Assembly: GCF_900116105.1 (NCBI RefSeq)
Contig: NZ_FPAC01000001.1
Location: forward strand, 2,483,135 to 2,547,134
Length of the DNA stretch: 64,000 bases
Origin: Paenibacillus sp. 453mf
GTDB taxonomy: Bacteria; Bacillota; Bacilli; Paenibacillales; Paenibacillaceae
Direction: 5' to 3'
Positions 35,467 through 44,774 of this stretch are shown one piece after another. Both the position numbers and the translations under genes were made by a program. The notes beneath the pieces were generated by a model, which did no database searches, was not told the origin of the DNA, and worked only from the letters and a program-made list of their open reading frames with translations. Positions within the stretch are counted from its first letter, which is position 1. Each line of letters starts with the position of its first letter.

Positions 35467-36174
35467 TTACTGAACTGCTGCTTGCATATATATTCGTTTA
35501 CCGCTCATATTTTTCAAATATGGACCAAGCCCCTTAAATTGCAGACCTGATACATAAACTCCCGTCATAAGCTTACCTTCCATCGTTCCCCACTCTGAAT
35601 CAAAAACGACAGATGGGGCAGGCACATCCTCTTGATAAACGGTAACTCCGTTATCTCTTCTTCGATAATGGATTCCACTCTCGTACAATGGTCTCTCCGT
35701 CAAATAAGTCGGCACAAAGTAGGCTGCAATGACATCCATCTCTTCACCCGTATAGAATGATTCATCTCCAAGAAACGGATGGAACAATTGAATCTCTTCA
35801 TACTGTGACCATATGAATGCCTGAAGAATTAAGCTGGCAAAGGAGCCGCCAAGTCTCGCAGACAATGCTGTAGACTCGCCAATGCTTGTATCCGTTTTCA
35901 GATCAGCTAATGAAGGATGGTCTTCTGCTTGTTCATACTGATATTCACTTCCGATGAATTTCCATCCTTTGCTCGTGTGGATCCACTTTTGAAAATATGA
36001 GCGCTGGGACTGCACTGTTGCCTCAAGCTTCTCTGCTGCTGCTGGAGAAAAATACTGCTTCACCATTCTAGCTGCCTTCTCATAGATAGACTGAACGCGG
36101 AGGGATGCTTGCTCAAGCTCGGCAACATCTTGTTTAAAGTAATTCACTTTACGAGACACGACGATTTTGTTCAA
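35467..36174 (-). CDS. Protein of unknown function
   Basis: A 235-residue soluble protein that I do not recognise. It begins with a basic N-terminus and an amphipathic helical segment (about 15-60, QDVAELEQASLRVQSIYEKA), lacks membrane helices or a signal peptide, and contains aromatic-rich stretches (ILQAFIWSQYEEIQLFHPF). No Cys or metal motif stands out. TTG 36174 follows AAGGAGGG at ten bases, a strong site. It is alone in its transcription unit, flanked by a terminator. Base composition is like the neighbours. Confidence 0.65.
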   Translation of the reverse strand: MNKIVVSRKVNYFKQDVAELEQASLRVQSIYEKAARMVKQYFSPAAAEKLEATVQSQRSYFQKWIHTSKGWKFIGSEYQYEQAEDHPSLADLKTDTSIGESTALSARLGGSFASLILQAFIWSQYEEIQLFHPFLGDESFYTGEEMDVIAAYFVPTYLTERPLYESGIHYRRRDNGVTVYQEDVPAPSVVFDSEWGTMEGKLMTGVYVSGLQFKGLGPYLKNMSGKRIYMQAAVQ

Positions 36175-36289
36175 GTAGATCGCCCTCCTTCTATGCCTTT
36201 TCGACCTTTCTGCAATTATACTACGAAAAGCACCGACTTGTGCAAGGACGATCCTTTATCTTTCTTCAGAAAAATAAAAAGTTTGGTCA

Positions 36290-36853
36290 TTACTTAAGCA
36301 TATCGTGGTCAACATACCGTTCACCGTTAAGCTCACTGAGCACCTCAATGGCCACCCTTGCTCCGTCACCGGACGTCACGATCGTATGGACACTGACTCC
36401 AGCAATGACACCCGCAGCCCACACACATGGCATACTGGTTCTGCCGAGACGATCCACCTCAATAACTGATTTTATTCTTGGCTCACGTCCTTCAATCATA
36501 CGAATCCCGCTATTTGCCGCCAGTTCAGGATTAGCACCGGTCGTTAGAATCGCATGCCGTGCCGTGTATTCCTTGCCCGATTCTGTTGTAAGCCTGACCT
36601 GACCACTCTCAGAAGTAATCAGAGTTACCTTCTCATCGTAGAAAACAGCGCCAAACTTCTCCGCCTGTTTTCTGCCTGATGTTAATAGATCCGGCCCTGA
36701 AATGCCCTCGGTCCCATAGTGGTTCTCTATCCAGGCGCGTTTCGTCATACTTGCACCGCTATCAAGAACGATCGTTTCTTTGCCTGCCTTAGCCGCAAAA
36801 ATAGCTGCACTGCCTCCTGCAGGACCTGCACCAACAACAATAATATCTGCCAT
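36290..36853 (-). CDS. Small FAD-dependent oxidoreductase, thioredoxin-reductase-like
   Basis: A 187-residue protein with the FAD-binding GxGxxG (IIVVGAGPAGGSAAIFAA) at the N-terminus, the TGANPEL strand and the C-terminal FAD motif VWAAGVIAG. It resembles the FAD half of thioredoxin reductase but has no CxxC and no NAD(P)H-binding domain, as in the short TrxB-like proteins often paired with HxlR regulators. Start ATG 36853 after GAGAGGATG. It lies 51 bases downstream of hxlR-type gene and is presumably controlled by it. Confidence 0.85.
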   Translation of the reverse strand: MADIIVVGAGPAGGSAAIFAAKAGKETIVLDSGASMTKRAWIENHYGTEGISGPDLLTSGRKQAEKFGAVFYDEKVTLITSESGQVRLTTESGKEYTARHAILTTGANPELAANSGIRMIEGREPRIKSVIEVDRLGRTSMPCVWAAGVIAGVSVHTIVTSGDGARVAIEVLSELNGERYVDHDMLK

Positions 36854-36904
36854 GAGTTTCATCCTCTCCACACAAGATTCATGACGCCACGAGCTTAGCT
36901 TCGG

Positions 36905-37222
36905 CTATTCAACCCATTGTTCCGCCCACTGCTGAATTCCTTGCATTACAGGTTGGAGTGCCTTTCCTTTGTCGGTAAGCTCGTATTCAATTCTCACAGG
37001 TGTCTCTGGATATACATGTCTGATCAAAATGCCTTCGCTCTCCAGATCCTTCATTCGCTCTGACAGCATTTTATCACTCATTTGAGGTATGAGATTCGAA
37101 ATATCTTTAAATCGTTTAGGACCATTCATTAATGTTTGAATAATGAGACCATTCCATCGTTTGCCCAGGAATGAAAAGGCCGACTCAAATCTTGGACACA
37201 TCTTCAGATGTTGACCTTCCAT
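36905..37222 (-). CDS. HxlR family transcriptional regulator
   Basis: A 105-residue winged-helix regulator with the HxlR pattern: MCPRFESAFSFLGKRWNGLIIQTL, GPKRFKDISNLIPQMSDKMLSERM (in part), YELTDKGKAL. Cys near residue 9 (KMCPRF) matches the conserved redox- or electrophile-sensing Cys of the YodB/HypR subgroup, which suggests quinone or thiol stress as the signal. Start ATG 37222, eight bases after GAGGTGA; the longer frame to 37249 is less likely. In operon with the FAD oxidoreductase. Confidence 0.9.
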   Translation of the reverse strand: MEGQHLKMCPRFESAFSFLGKRWNGLIIQTLMNGPKRFKDISNLIPQMSDKMLSERMKDLESEGILIRHVYPETPVRIEYELTDKGKALQPVMQGIQQWAEQWVE

Positions 37223-37255
37223 TATATTCACCTCTTTAAATAATTCCATTAACCC

Positions 37256-37280
37256 AAACTTACAATTAGTTAGTACATAT
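37256..37280. promoter_or_regulatory. Possible operator of the HxlR-type regulator
   Basis: The imperfect palindrome TTAC-AATTAGTT-AGTA (around 37260-37275) lies between a minus-strand -10-like TATTAT and the ribosome site. YodB-type sites are TACTA-N-TAGTA like; the match is partial. Nothing else is visible in the 37281-37537 gap apart from AT-rich sequence. Confidence 0.3.
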
Positions 37281-37537
37281 CATAATAGCACATTTCGTGG
37301 TATATGGAAAGAAACTATACAATATCCCCTGAAGTATACTATAATCATTAACCAAAAATGAAGCTAATGACATGTAAAATCAGTCAACCGTTTCAATTAA
37401 AAAAGACCATCCTAAGACAGTCCATCTACCTCTGTGCGTACTTTGAATTTTCCCTGCAAAATCGGGATTCATAAGCATTTTTATTATACCACGCTGATTT
37501 TTGAATAACCAGTTCTTTATACCTATATAATTTTTAT

Positions 37538-37574
37538 AAAAAAACCATGGACTCACTTCACTGTAAGTCCATGG
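37538..37574 (-). terminator. Terminator of the ThuA operon
   Basis: Nine-base perfect stem (37545-37553 / 37566-37574), 12-base loop and seven T residues on the minus strand, 20 bases past thuA-like stop. Confidence 0.85.
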
Positions 37575-37593
37575 CACGATATACTGAATTTTC

Positions 37594-38322
37594 TTATACA
37601 AGTACGTTACCTAATGCTCTGACGGGCTCGCTGTTTCCAAATACAGGTTTGGTATGATGTAGAGGATAAGCCCATCGGATGGAATTGCTGATGACTCTTA
37701 GAATTTCCGGACGGTAGTAGGTTGGATACGTTTCATGTCCTGGTCTGAAGTAGAAAATCTTGCCTTCGCCTCGCTTGAACGTACATCCGCTTCTAAACAC
37801 TTCCCCACCCTGGAAATTACTCAAGAATACTAGCTCATCCGGCGTTGGAATATCAAAGAATTCACCATACATTTCCTCATGTTCCAATATAATATGGCTG
37901 TCGATCCCCTCTGCAATCGGATGACTCGGATTTACAGTCCATATAATTTCTTGTTCGCCTGCTTCCCGCCACTTCAGGTCACAGGAAGTCCCCATCAGCT
38001 CTTTGAACGGCTTGGAGAAATGTGCTGAATGAAGAACAACAAACCCCATACCGTTTAATACTCTCTTCACAACCTTGCTAACGATTTCGTCGCTTACTCT
38101 GTCATGAGCCATATGCCCCCACCAGATTAATACATCTGTCGTATTCAAGACCTCATCCGTAAGACCGTGCTCCGGCTCATCAAGGGTCGCTGTACGAATC
38201 GCGTATCCTTCTCCAGAAAGACCATCAGCAAGTGCTTTGTGAATGCCTTCCGGGTATACTTCTCTAACCTCATCATGGATTTTTTCGTGAACAAATTCAT
38301 TCCAGATGGTGACGTTTATCAT
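37594..38322 (-). CDS. ThuA family protein
   Basis: A 242-residue member of the ThuA (trehalose utilisation) family, which has a class I glutamine amidotransferase-like fold without a known general reaction; some members help convert keto-sugars with ThuB. Motifs: [40 protein letters not shown] and [18 protein letters not shown]. It is the last gene of a four-gene run (two dehydrogenases, isomerase, ThuA), 21 bases after the isomerase. ATG after GGGGGAAA. Confidence 0.9.
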   Translation of the reverse strand: MINVTIWNEFVHEKIHDEVREVYPEGIHKALADGLSGEGYAIRTATLDEPEHGLTDEVLNTTDVLIWWGHMAHDRVSDEIVSKVVKRVLNGMGFVVLHSAHFSKPFKELMGTSCDLKWREAGEQEIIWTVNPSHPIAEGIDSHIILEHEEMYGEFFDIPTPDELVFLSNFQGGEVFRSGCTFKRGEGKIFYFRPGHETYPTYYRPEILRVISNSIRWAYPLHHTKPVFGNSEPVRALGNVLV

Positions 38323-38343
38323 TCTTATTTCCCCCTATTGATG

Positions 38344-39312
38344 TTAGACCCACCACATATCGCCAAGCGGTTCCTCAATAAGAACTTGCTTGAGATTGTG
38401 GACGGCTTTTGAAAAACCTTCCTCAACGGACATCAGTCCGTCTTCATGTTCGATACTGACAACATAATCATATCCGACAAGTCGAAGGGCGCTGATAATA
38501 TCTGCCCAGGTTTTGATATCATGACCAAATCCAACAGTGCGGAATTGCCATGCGCGGGTTTGCATATTTGTATAATCCTGCATATCGGTAAGACCGTGCA
38601 TATTTACATTGACAGGATCAATCGTTGTATCCTTGGCATGGAAATGGTGAATGGCTCCTTCACGGCCCAGAATTTTAATGGATTCCACAGGATCAATACC
38701 TTGCCACCACATGTGAGAGGGATCAAGGTTTGCCCCGATGACTTCACCAGCTGCCTCACGCAACTTAAGCAATGTAGCTGGAGTATGAACCGAGAATCCG
38801 CCGTGCAATTCGAGTCCGATTTTTACATTGTGGTCAGAAGCGAATTTACCCCATTCCGTCCAATATGGTATCAGTTTATTCTCCCATTGCCATTTCAATA
38901 CTTCCTGGAAATCATTGGGCCATGGGGCGACAGGCCAGTTCGGATATTTAGCATCCTCATGATCACCAGGCAGGCCTGAGAACGTATTAACAACTGGAAC
39001 TTCAAGCTTCTCAGCCAGTTTCACCGTGTCAACAAAATCATCATGGAACTTCTTAGCAATTTCCTTTTGCGGATGAAGCGGGTTACCATGGCAGCTGAGC
39101 GCACTAATGATCAGGCCACGGGATTCAACCGCCTTCTTGAATTCTTTCAATGCTGTTTCATTCTCCAGGAGCTCAGCCGGTTTACAGTGAGCATTACCTG
39201 GATGTCCTCCTGTACCGATCTCAATAGCACCCAGACCTTTGGACGCGATGTAATCTAATGCATCTTCAAACTTACGACCACCGAATAGTACTGCAAATAC
39301 GCCTAATTTCAT
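38344..39312 (-). CDS. Sugar phosphate isomerase/epimerase-like TIM-barrel protein
   Basis: A 322-residue AP-endonuclease-2-fold protein (IolE/ThuB-like clan). The metal ligands characteristic of the fold are visible as GLELHGGF (Glu), NLDPSHMWW (Asp, His), HFHAKDT (His) and VSIEHED (Glu). Such enzymes isomerise or epimerise keto-sugars or inositols. It lies between a Gfo/Idh/MocA dehydrogenase and ThuA, consistent with a pathway oxidising a sugar to its 3-keto form and rearranging it; that pathway is inference. ATG after AGGAGGGG. Confidence 0.92.
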   Translation of the reverse strand: MKLGVFAVLFGGRKFEDALDYIASKGLGAIEIGTGGHPGNAHCKPAELLENETALKEFKKAVESRGLIISALSCHGNPLHPQKEIAKKFHDDFVDTVKLAEKLEVPVVNTFSGLPGDHEDAKYPNWPVAPWPNDFQEVLKWQWENKLIPYWTEWGKFASDHNVKIGLELHGGFSVHTPATLLKLREAAGEVIGANLDPSHMWWQGIDPVESIKILGREGAIHHFHAKDTTIDPVNVNMHGLTDMQDYTNMQTRAWQFRTVGFGHDIKTWADIISALRLVGYDYVVSIEHEDGLMSVEEGFSKAVHNLKQVLIEEPLGDMWWV

Positions 39313-39401
39313 AAACTAAAACCCCTCCTGTATTGTAATGTGTACTTCAACTTCAACTATAATTAAACTGCTGCTTCTAAATGAATAAGGAAGTTTGCTT
39401 A

Positions 39402-40484
39402 TTACTCGAAATATACCGCTTTTCCAGTACGTGCTGATTCATAGATAGCTTCAAGTATTTGAGTTACGACGTAAGCCTGTTCTGGTTTGACAAGAGGTTC
39501 CTTATCTTCCTGTATCGCCTCTATCCACATTCTGGCTTCCCGATCTGCGTCACTCTCGCTCTCACCTGCAAAGAAGGCAACTCCACCGGCGTTAAGGTCA
39601 ATATTCTGCTCATAAAGCCTGCTTAATTTCTCACCATTCAAACGAAGACCATTCTTCATATCGGCTCCGCCTTCTGTCCCTGCAAGTAGGGTCTGTGCCT
39701 CGCCTGTCTCCACCACATTAAGAGCCCAGCTCGCTTCCACCTGAATAGTAGCCCCGTTCTCCATCGTCACAAAGCCGAAGGCTGAATCTTCAACGTTGAA
39801 CTCCTTAGGATCCCAAGGACCAAATGCATTCGCTGCATTTTCCCGTCCGCTCAGCTTGTGGAATACAGAACCCATTACACTCTTAGGTTTGTAGTTATCC
39901 ATCAGCCATAAGGTTAAATCAAGCGCATGTGTGCCGATATCGATCAAAGGTCCGCCGCCTTGCTTCTCTTCGTCCAGGAATACGCCCCAAGTCGGAACAC
40001 CTCGGCGGCGAAGCGCAATCGCTTTGCCATAATAGATATCCCCGAGTTCTCCGGTTTCTATAAGCTCCTTCAAATAGAGACTGTCATTGCGGAAACGGTT
40101 CTGATAAGCGATCGACAGCTTCTTGCCCGTCCGTTTCGCCGCTTCGATCATTTCAAGGGCCTGCTCCGATGTTTTGGCCATTGGCTTCTCACACATGACA
40201 TGCTTGCCTGCTTCTAGTGCCGACACGGTAATGACCGAGTGGGAATCGTTTGGCGTACACACATGGACAACATCAATGCTCTCATCCTTGAGGAGCTCTT
40301 GATAATCTGTGTATACCTTCGCTCCCTCGGCACCAAATTTGCTTGCTGCTTCTTCTGCGCGGGATTCGACAATGTCACAGAATGCAACCATTTCAGCATT
40401 CTTTTGTTTAAAAAGGGATGGCATATGTTTACCGTTTGCGATACCTCCACAACCGATAATAGCTACTTTTAATGTTTGGGTCAT
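39402..40484 (-). CDS. Gfo/Idh/MocA family dehydrogenase
   Basis: A 360-residue NAD(P)-dependent sugar/inositol dehydrogenase. N-terminal Rossmann fold with IIGCGGIANGKHMPSL, catalytic-region EKPMAKT, and a C-terminal beta-sheet domain including GGPLIDIGTHALDLTLW (in part). The His of GTHALD is the likely active-site residue. Second gene of the cluster, 76 bases after its paralogue; GGAGG ribosome site. Substrate not determinable. Confidence 0.93.
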   Translation of the reverse strand: MTQTLKVAIIGCGGIANGKHMPSLFKQKNAEMVAFCDIVESRAEEAASKFGAEGAKVYTDYQELLKDESIDVVHVCTPNDSHSVITVSALEAGKHVMCEKPMAKTSEQALEMIEAAKRTGKKLSIAYQNRFRNDSLYLKELIETGELGDIYYGKAIALRRRGVPTWGVFLDEEKQGGGPLIDIGTHALDLTLWLMDNYKPKSVMGSVFHKLSGRENAANAFGPWDPKEFNVEDSAFGFVTMENGATIQVEASWALNVVETGEAQTLLAGTEGGADMKNGLRLNGEKLSRLYEQNIDLNAGGVAFFAGESESDADREARMWIEAIQEDKEPLVKPEQAYVVTQILEAIYESARTGKAVYFE

Positions 40485-40560
40485 GAACTTTACCTCCGCC
40501 TGCAGCTTGTTAATTTAATTTTTGTTTAGCAAGTCCTCTAGATCATTGAGCCGGTGTAAG

Positions 40561-41652
40561 TTAGTTGTTTGATAAAAGCTCGGGTTCCTTATGAACTTCG
40601 ATCGTACTCTCCAGCAGTACATGTCTGCCTTCAATTGAAGAGCACTCAAACGCATGCATCGCTTCAAGCACATGGTATCCAAGCTTACCACTCGCTTCAG
40701 CCTCGCTTCCGTTACGAATCGCTTCTACCATCTGGTTCAGACCGAGACCACGCTCATTCTGCTCACTTACCGTTACAGGCTGGATCACTTCCCAGACGTC
40801 CGATCCAATTCGCTTCACTTTAACATCGCCGTTAAAGAAATTCGGATCTGGCACTTGTAGCGTTCCTTCTGTTCCATGGATCTCAATCAGCGGCAGTCCT
40901 GAACCTGCGCGAACATCAAAGCTTGCGATCATGGTACCGATAACTCCACTTGCGAAATCCATGGTTCCTGCCAGATGGGTAGGAGTTTGTACCTGAAGTT
41001 TCTGCCCTTGCTTCGGTCCTGACCCAACAACACGGTCTGGAATTTGAATTCCGGTTGAAGCGCTTACCCTACGGATTGGTCCTAACAGCTTAACAAGTGC
41101 TGTCAAATAATACGGTCCCATATCCAGCATCGGTCCCCCGCCGTAGGCATAGAAAAATTCCGGATCAGGATGCCAGGACTCAGGCCCGCCCCCCATGAAA
41201 AAAGCGGTTGCAGATACCGGTCTTCCAATGACTCCGTCTTGTATGGCTTTGATTGCAGTCTGAATACCCGATCCCAAGAAAGTATCAGGGGCGGTTCCAA
41301 CATAAAGCCCTTTTTCTTCTGCCAGCTCAAGCACTCTGCGCCCATCTTCAAGAGAGATGGTGAATGGTTTCTCGCCGTATACGTGCTTACCAGCCTCAAG
41401 TGCAGCTATATTGGTTACGGCATGACTGCCGGGTACCGTCAGATTTAATACAAGCTCAATTTCATCATTTTGCAAAAGCTCGTCAACAGTGTAAGCGTTT
41501 GCTATCCCGAACTCGGCTGCTCTTGCTTCGGCGCGTTCCATAATCAAGTCCGCTACCGCCACAACTTCAATTACAGGACTCTTCTTCAGGTTCGTAAGGT
41601 ATATGCTGCTGATATTCCCGCACCCGATAATGCCTGCCTTCATTTTTTCCAC
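40561..41652 (-). CDS. Gfo/Idh/MocA family dehydrogenase
   Basis: A second, distinct dehydrogenase (about 363 residues) with AGIIGCGNISSIYL, GEKPFTIS and GGPMLDMGPYYLTALVKLLG. The active-site His of the previous paralogue is a Pro-Tyr here (MGPYYL), as in a known subgroup, so the two are not simple duplicates. GTG 41652 is preferred (GGAGTGA eight bases upstream); ATG 41643 is also possible. First gene of the catabolic run and divergent from the AraC regulator. Confidence 0.92.
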   Translation of the reverse strand: MEKMKAGIIGCGNISSIYLTNLKKSPVIEVVAVADLIMERAEARAAEFGIANAYTVDELLQNDEIELVLNLTVPGSHAVTNIAALEAGKHVYGEKPFTISLEDGRRVLELAEEKGLYVGTAPDTFLGSGIQTAIKAIQDGVIGRPVSATAFFMGGGPESWHPDPEFFYAYGGGPMLDMGPYYLTALVKLLGPIRRVSASTGIQIPDRVVGSGPKQGQKLQVQTPTHLAGTMDFASGVIGTMIASFDVRAGSGLPLIEIHGTEGTLQVPDPNFFNGDVKVKRIGSDVWEVIQPVTVSEQNERGLGLNQMVEAIRNGSEAEASGKLGYHVLEAMHAFECSSIEGRHVLLESTIEVHKEPELLSNN

Positions 41653-41798
41653 TGATCTTGTCACTCCTCTGGTGATTGACCTTCAAGGTAATTCTTAACT
41701 GGTACTATAGTATTCGATTCGTTTATAAATTAAAATGAAGTATATGATCAAAACATGAACAATCTGGTCAATATTTTTATTTCAAGGAGTCAGTACTT

Positions 41799-42620
41799 AT
41801 GTCAGTCGAACAATCCTGCCAAGTTCTTACAGCCGGCTTTTCATTTCATCGGAAACCTTACTATTTCTCACAGCCTGAAGGAGTTAAAAATTATTTGTTC
41901 CGTCTTCAAACCGACGGGAGGTGCAGAGCCCGGGTCGATGACCAAATGACCTTTATAGAATCAGGTGATCTGCTGTTATTTCATCCGACAGAACCGTACG
42001 AACTCAAGATTGACAATGAGGAGAACGGTGCCGGCAATTCACTTGTCGAAAGTGGAGATTATCATATTTTTTTCACAGGAGATTGGGCGGATGAATGGTG
42101 GCATAAAAAGAAGCGTCCGACGCGGATCAAGGTTGATCTGACCGAAAGCCTACTTAGCCTATTTCGTCAAATCGTTCTCGAACAGCGCCGGATCGCAAAT
42201 CCATTTCCGGAGATCCCAAGCTATTATATGCGCATATTATGCCTTGAAATTGATCGTTTACTCTCAGAGCATCCGACAACGACACAAACCAGCTATTTGG
42301 CTTATCAAATTAAAAATTACATTGTAGAGAATGCTTCTACCCTGTTTAAACTTGAAGATGTGGCTTCCAGCATAGGCATCAGTGTCTCCAGAGCCGTTCA
42401 TTTGTTTAAGGAGGCATTTGATACAAGTATCATGCAATACACACTGGATATCCGGTTAAATATGGCGCGGGAGCGCATTATTTTTAGTCCTATGTCACTC
42501 GAGCATGTCGCTGAATCCTCAGGCTTTAACAGCTATACTTACTTCCATCGCGTGTTTAAGGCCCGATTCGGAATGTCGCCGAGGGAATTTCGCTCAATTC
42601 ATCGAGAACAACTTCTCTAA
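41799..42620 (+). CDS. AraC family transcriptional regulator
   Basis: A 273-residue regulator with an N-terminal cupin-like sensing domain (about 15-100; SGDLLLFHPTEPYELKI) and a C-terminal AraC double HTH (about 170-270; LEDVASSIGISVSRAVHLFKE, second helix FNSYTYFHRVFKARFGMSPREFR). It is divergent from the dehydrogenase gene at 41652 with about 145 bases between, so it probably controls the catabolic operon in response to its substrate. ATG after AAGGAG. No clear inverted repeat operator was found. Confidence 0.93.
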   Translation: MSVEQSCQVLTAGFSFHRKPYYFSQPEGVKNYLFRLQTDGRCRARVDDQMTFIESGDLLLFHPTEPYELKIDNEENGAGNSLVESGDYHIFFTGDWADEWWHKKKRPTRIKVDLTESLLSLFRQIVLEQRRIANPFPEIPSYYMRILCLEIDRLLSEHPTTTQTSYLAYQIKNYIVENASTLFKLEDVASSIGISVSRAVHLFKEAFDTSIMQYTLDIRLNMARERIIFSPMSLEHVAESSGFNSYTYFHRVFKARFGMSPREFRSIHREQLL

Positions 42621-42916
42621 CGCTTGCGCTGCTCGATAACCTCAGCTACAACCATAGCAAGATCGTCATTACCATATAATGACAGGACACCAAGGAGTGT
42701 ATCGTCAGCAATATCGCCTGCTTCCTCCTTAGGAACGACGAGGTTCAGCACATGCTGAAGACGTTCGTTGTTCTGTTGGGCAGGATACGCTCTGCGATAC
42801 AGCTCCTCGGGGTTCTGTTCATTGTTTGTACACCACTGAGCAAAGACGAGAATCATCATATCCTCATCCTGTCTGTAGCTTTCAATGATTTGTTCTTCCA
42901 TTTCCTTTTTGTTCAA
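42617..42916 (-). CDS. Small conserved protein of unknown function
   Basis: A 99-residue acidic soluble protein, helical throughout, with NKKEMEEQIIESYRQDEDMMILVFAQWC and LLGVLSLYGNDDLAMVVAEVIEQRKR as distinct parts. I recognise it only as a type of short Paenibacillus protein. TTG 42916 follows AGGAG. Its last four bases overlap the end of the convergent AraC gene. It is 29 bases downstream of the dehydrogenase at 42946 and probably co-transcribed. Confidence 0.65.
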   Translation of the reverse strand: MNKKEMEEQIIESYRQDEDMMILVFAQWCTNNEQNPEELYRRAYPAQQNNERLQHVLNLVVPKEEAGDIADDTLLGVLSLYGNDDLAMVVAEVIEQRKR

Positions 42917-42945
42917 GGCTCATATCTCCTGTCTTGTATGATTTA

Positions 42946-43896
42946 TCATGAATGGTTCTGTATCAGAAGCTCTTCACACAGCTCATGGCTTGCAAGCACA
43001 CGGCCGGCATGAAGCTCGCAGCCTTCCGGATCTTTGCCGAGAAAGTCCAGAAAATGCTGTACGCAGCCAGTGAATCCTCTGCGGGTGAGGACCGATTCCC
43101 AGCTTCCCGGTGTTCTAATGATGGCTGGTGCACCTGCTGCATAGAGTTGCAGCGATTCCATTTGATAGATAAGTGCCGTTCTTCCTGCTCCATGAAGCTC
43201 TATCGTCTCGGTGTCAGCCCCTGCAAAACGCACCATGCCAAACGAGCCGACTCCTCTATTTCCTGTCACAATACTGCCCGAAGCCTGGAGCAGCGCACCC
43301 TGATCGTTCATCCTCAATTGATGTGATACGAGCTCACAATCCTCACCGCCAAGCCACAATAGGGTATCAATCATATGAATTAGATCATCATAAACGGTAA
43401 TACGGCTTGAGCGGCTGTCAAGCTTCATGCGATGCTTATTGCAGACGATGCTCTCAACCTCGCCAGATTGGCTGATCCAATCTCGTGCCTCTCGGTATAG
43501 TGGAGCAAACCTTCGATTGAAGCCGACCGCAAGCAGAACACCCATCGATTCGGCAAAAGCCGCCATTTCTATGGATTCTTTAAGATTATAGGATAAAGGC
43601 TTATCCACATATACGGCAATCCCCCGCTCTATACAGTTCATCACAATCTCATGGTGAGATTCTGTTGAGGTATGTACAAAAACGGCATCCGGCTCCCAGC
43701 TGAACAGCTCGTCAAGATGGGTTGTTCCCCGATCAAGCCGATATAGAGAAGTGATCTCCTCTACCTTAGACAACGATCGGTTCATCACTCCGACAACCTC
43801 CACTTCAGGATGAGCCGTAAGCAGCGGCAGGTATACTTTATTTGCGATGTCACCCAAACCTGCGATCGCAATTCTTTTTCGATGTGTTATTTTCAT
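42946..43896 (-). CDS. Gfo/Idh/MocA family oxidoreductase
   Basis: A 316-residue third member of the family in this cluster, shorter and more divergent (IAIAGLGDIANKVYLPLL, VDKPLSYN in place of EKP, DDLIHMIDTLLWLGG with a His). It resembles the YceM/MviM-like subgroup, which may not act on the same sugar. ATG 43896 after AGGAGGAAG. Transcribed with the small gene downstream. Confidence 0.88.
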   Translation of the reverse strand: MKITHRKRIAIAGLGDIANKVYLPLLTAHPEVEVVGVMNRSLSKVEEITSLYRLDRGTTHLDELFSWEPDAVFVHTSTESHHEIVMNCIERGIAVYVDKPLSYNLKESIEMAAFAESMGVLLAVGFNRRFAPLYREARDWISQSGEVESIVCNKHRMKLDSRSSRITVYDDLIHMIDTLLWLGGEDCELVSHQLRMNDQGALLQASGSIVTGNRGVGSFGMVRFAGADTETIELHGAGRTALIYQMESLQLYAAGAPAIIRTPGSWESVLTRRGFTGCVQHFLDFLGKDPEGCELHAGRVLASHELCEELLIQNHS

Positions 43897-44059
43897 CTGG
43901 ATCTTGACTTCCTCCTGTCTCCCTGATAATCACCTGCTCTAGTGTAACAAGGGCCGGTACAACTAGCAAAGTGAAGTTACATTTGCGCATGGCTTCGTTA
44001 TGTAAGTCTTGCACCATCCGGTATAATAAATGAACAATGAATTTTCCGAGGATGATATG

Positions 44060-44683
44060 ATGAAAAAATGGCTTCTCCTTACGCTGCTCTATTTGCCAGC
44101 GCTTGTATTTCTTCTATTATATCGCAATGAAGTCATGTCATGGGCACAGGACCATGCTAATTACATGAACTTGACGCTGATTGCAACCTTATTCGCTCTG
44201 TTTCCCGTTCTTCCCTATAAGCTTGTGATCGGGCTGCTGGGGTACTCCTTCGGTGCTGTTATGGGCGGAGTTGTTACCTGGCTTGGGACAACGATTGCCT
44301 CCATTGTGGTGTACCTGATGTTCAGATGGTTATTTCAGGACAAGGGCCGATTATACCTGGAGCGTATTCCCGTCATTTCCAGGCTCACCACACTGTTCGA
44401 GCAGCATACCTTCAGTACGATACTTCTCGCTAGAATGCTTCCAATCGTTCCACAGATGGGGGTCAATATCTACGCGGGAACAGCCTCACTGCCCTTCTGG
44501 AGCTATCTGCTGGCAACCTCCGTTGGCAAGCTGCCCAGTATTGCTCTGTATGCCTATGCAGGAGGGAACTTGTTAGAGCATCCGCTTCAAACCGCAGGCG
44601 TAGCTCTGATTTATATTATGATGCTCGTTATCGCGTTTGCCGTTTATAAAATAAGGTTAAAGCAAATACAAGGACCATGTTAA
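44060..44683 (+). CDS. VTT-domain (TVP38/TMEM64, DedA-like) membrane protein
   Basis: About 207 residues, five to six membrane helices. The VTT/DedA signature is visible: FPVLPYKLVIGLLGYSFGAVMGGVVTWLGTTIAS and the ARMLPIVPQMGVNIYAG motif (quoted in parts: RMLPIVPQMGVNIYAG). Family members move lipids such as undecaprenyl phosphate or phosphatidylethanolamine across membranes. Start among ATG 44057 or 44060 after GAGG; the annotated frame could extend to 44030. Confidence 0.88.
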   Translation: MKKWLLLTLLYLPALVFLLLYRNEVMSWAQDHANYMNLTLIATLFALFPVLPYKLVIGLLGYSFGAVMGGVVTWLGTTIASIVVYLMFRWLFQDKGRLYLERIPVISRLTTLFEQHTFSTILLARMLPIVPQMGVNIYAGTASLPFWSYLLATSVGKLPSIALYAYAGGNLLEHPLQTAGVALIYIMMLVIAFAVYKIRLKQIQGPC

Positions 44684-44692
44684 CCTCTCTAT

Positions 44693-44722
44693 TTGGTTAA
44701 TATCGTTTTTTTAAGATATAAT
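44693..44722 (+). promoter_or_regulatory. Sigma-A promoter of msrAB
   Basis: TTGGTT (44693-44698), 18 bases, TATAAT (44717-44722). Perfect -10; the region between contains a T-rich spacer. The leader to the msrAB ATG is about 45 bases. Confidence 0.72.
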
Positions 44723-44774
44723 ACTTCAAGGACAAGTTGATCTAATTATTCTTGTAGAATGGAGTGAATATAGA

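Noticed and set aside
37380..37601. 73-residue minus-strand ORF
   Set aside because: It overlaps the thuA terminator hairpin and T run, has no ribosome site and shows no protein-like composition.
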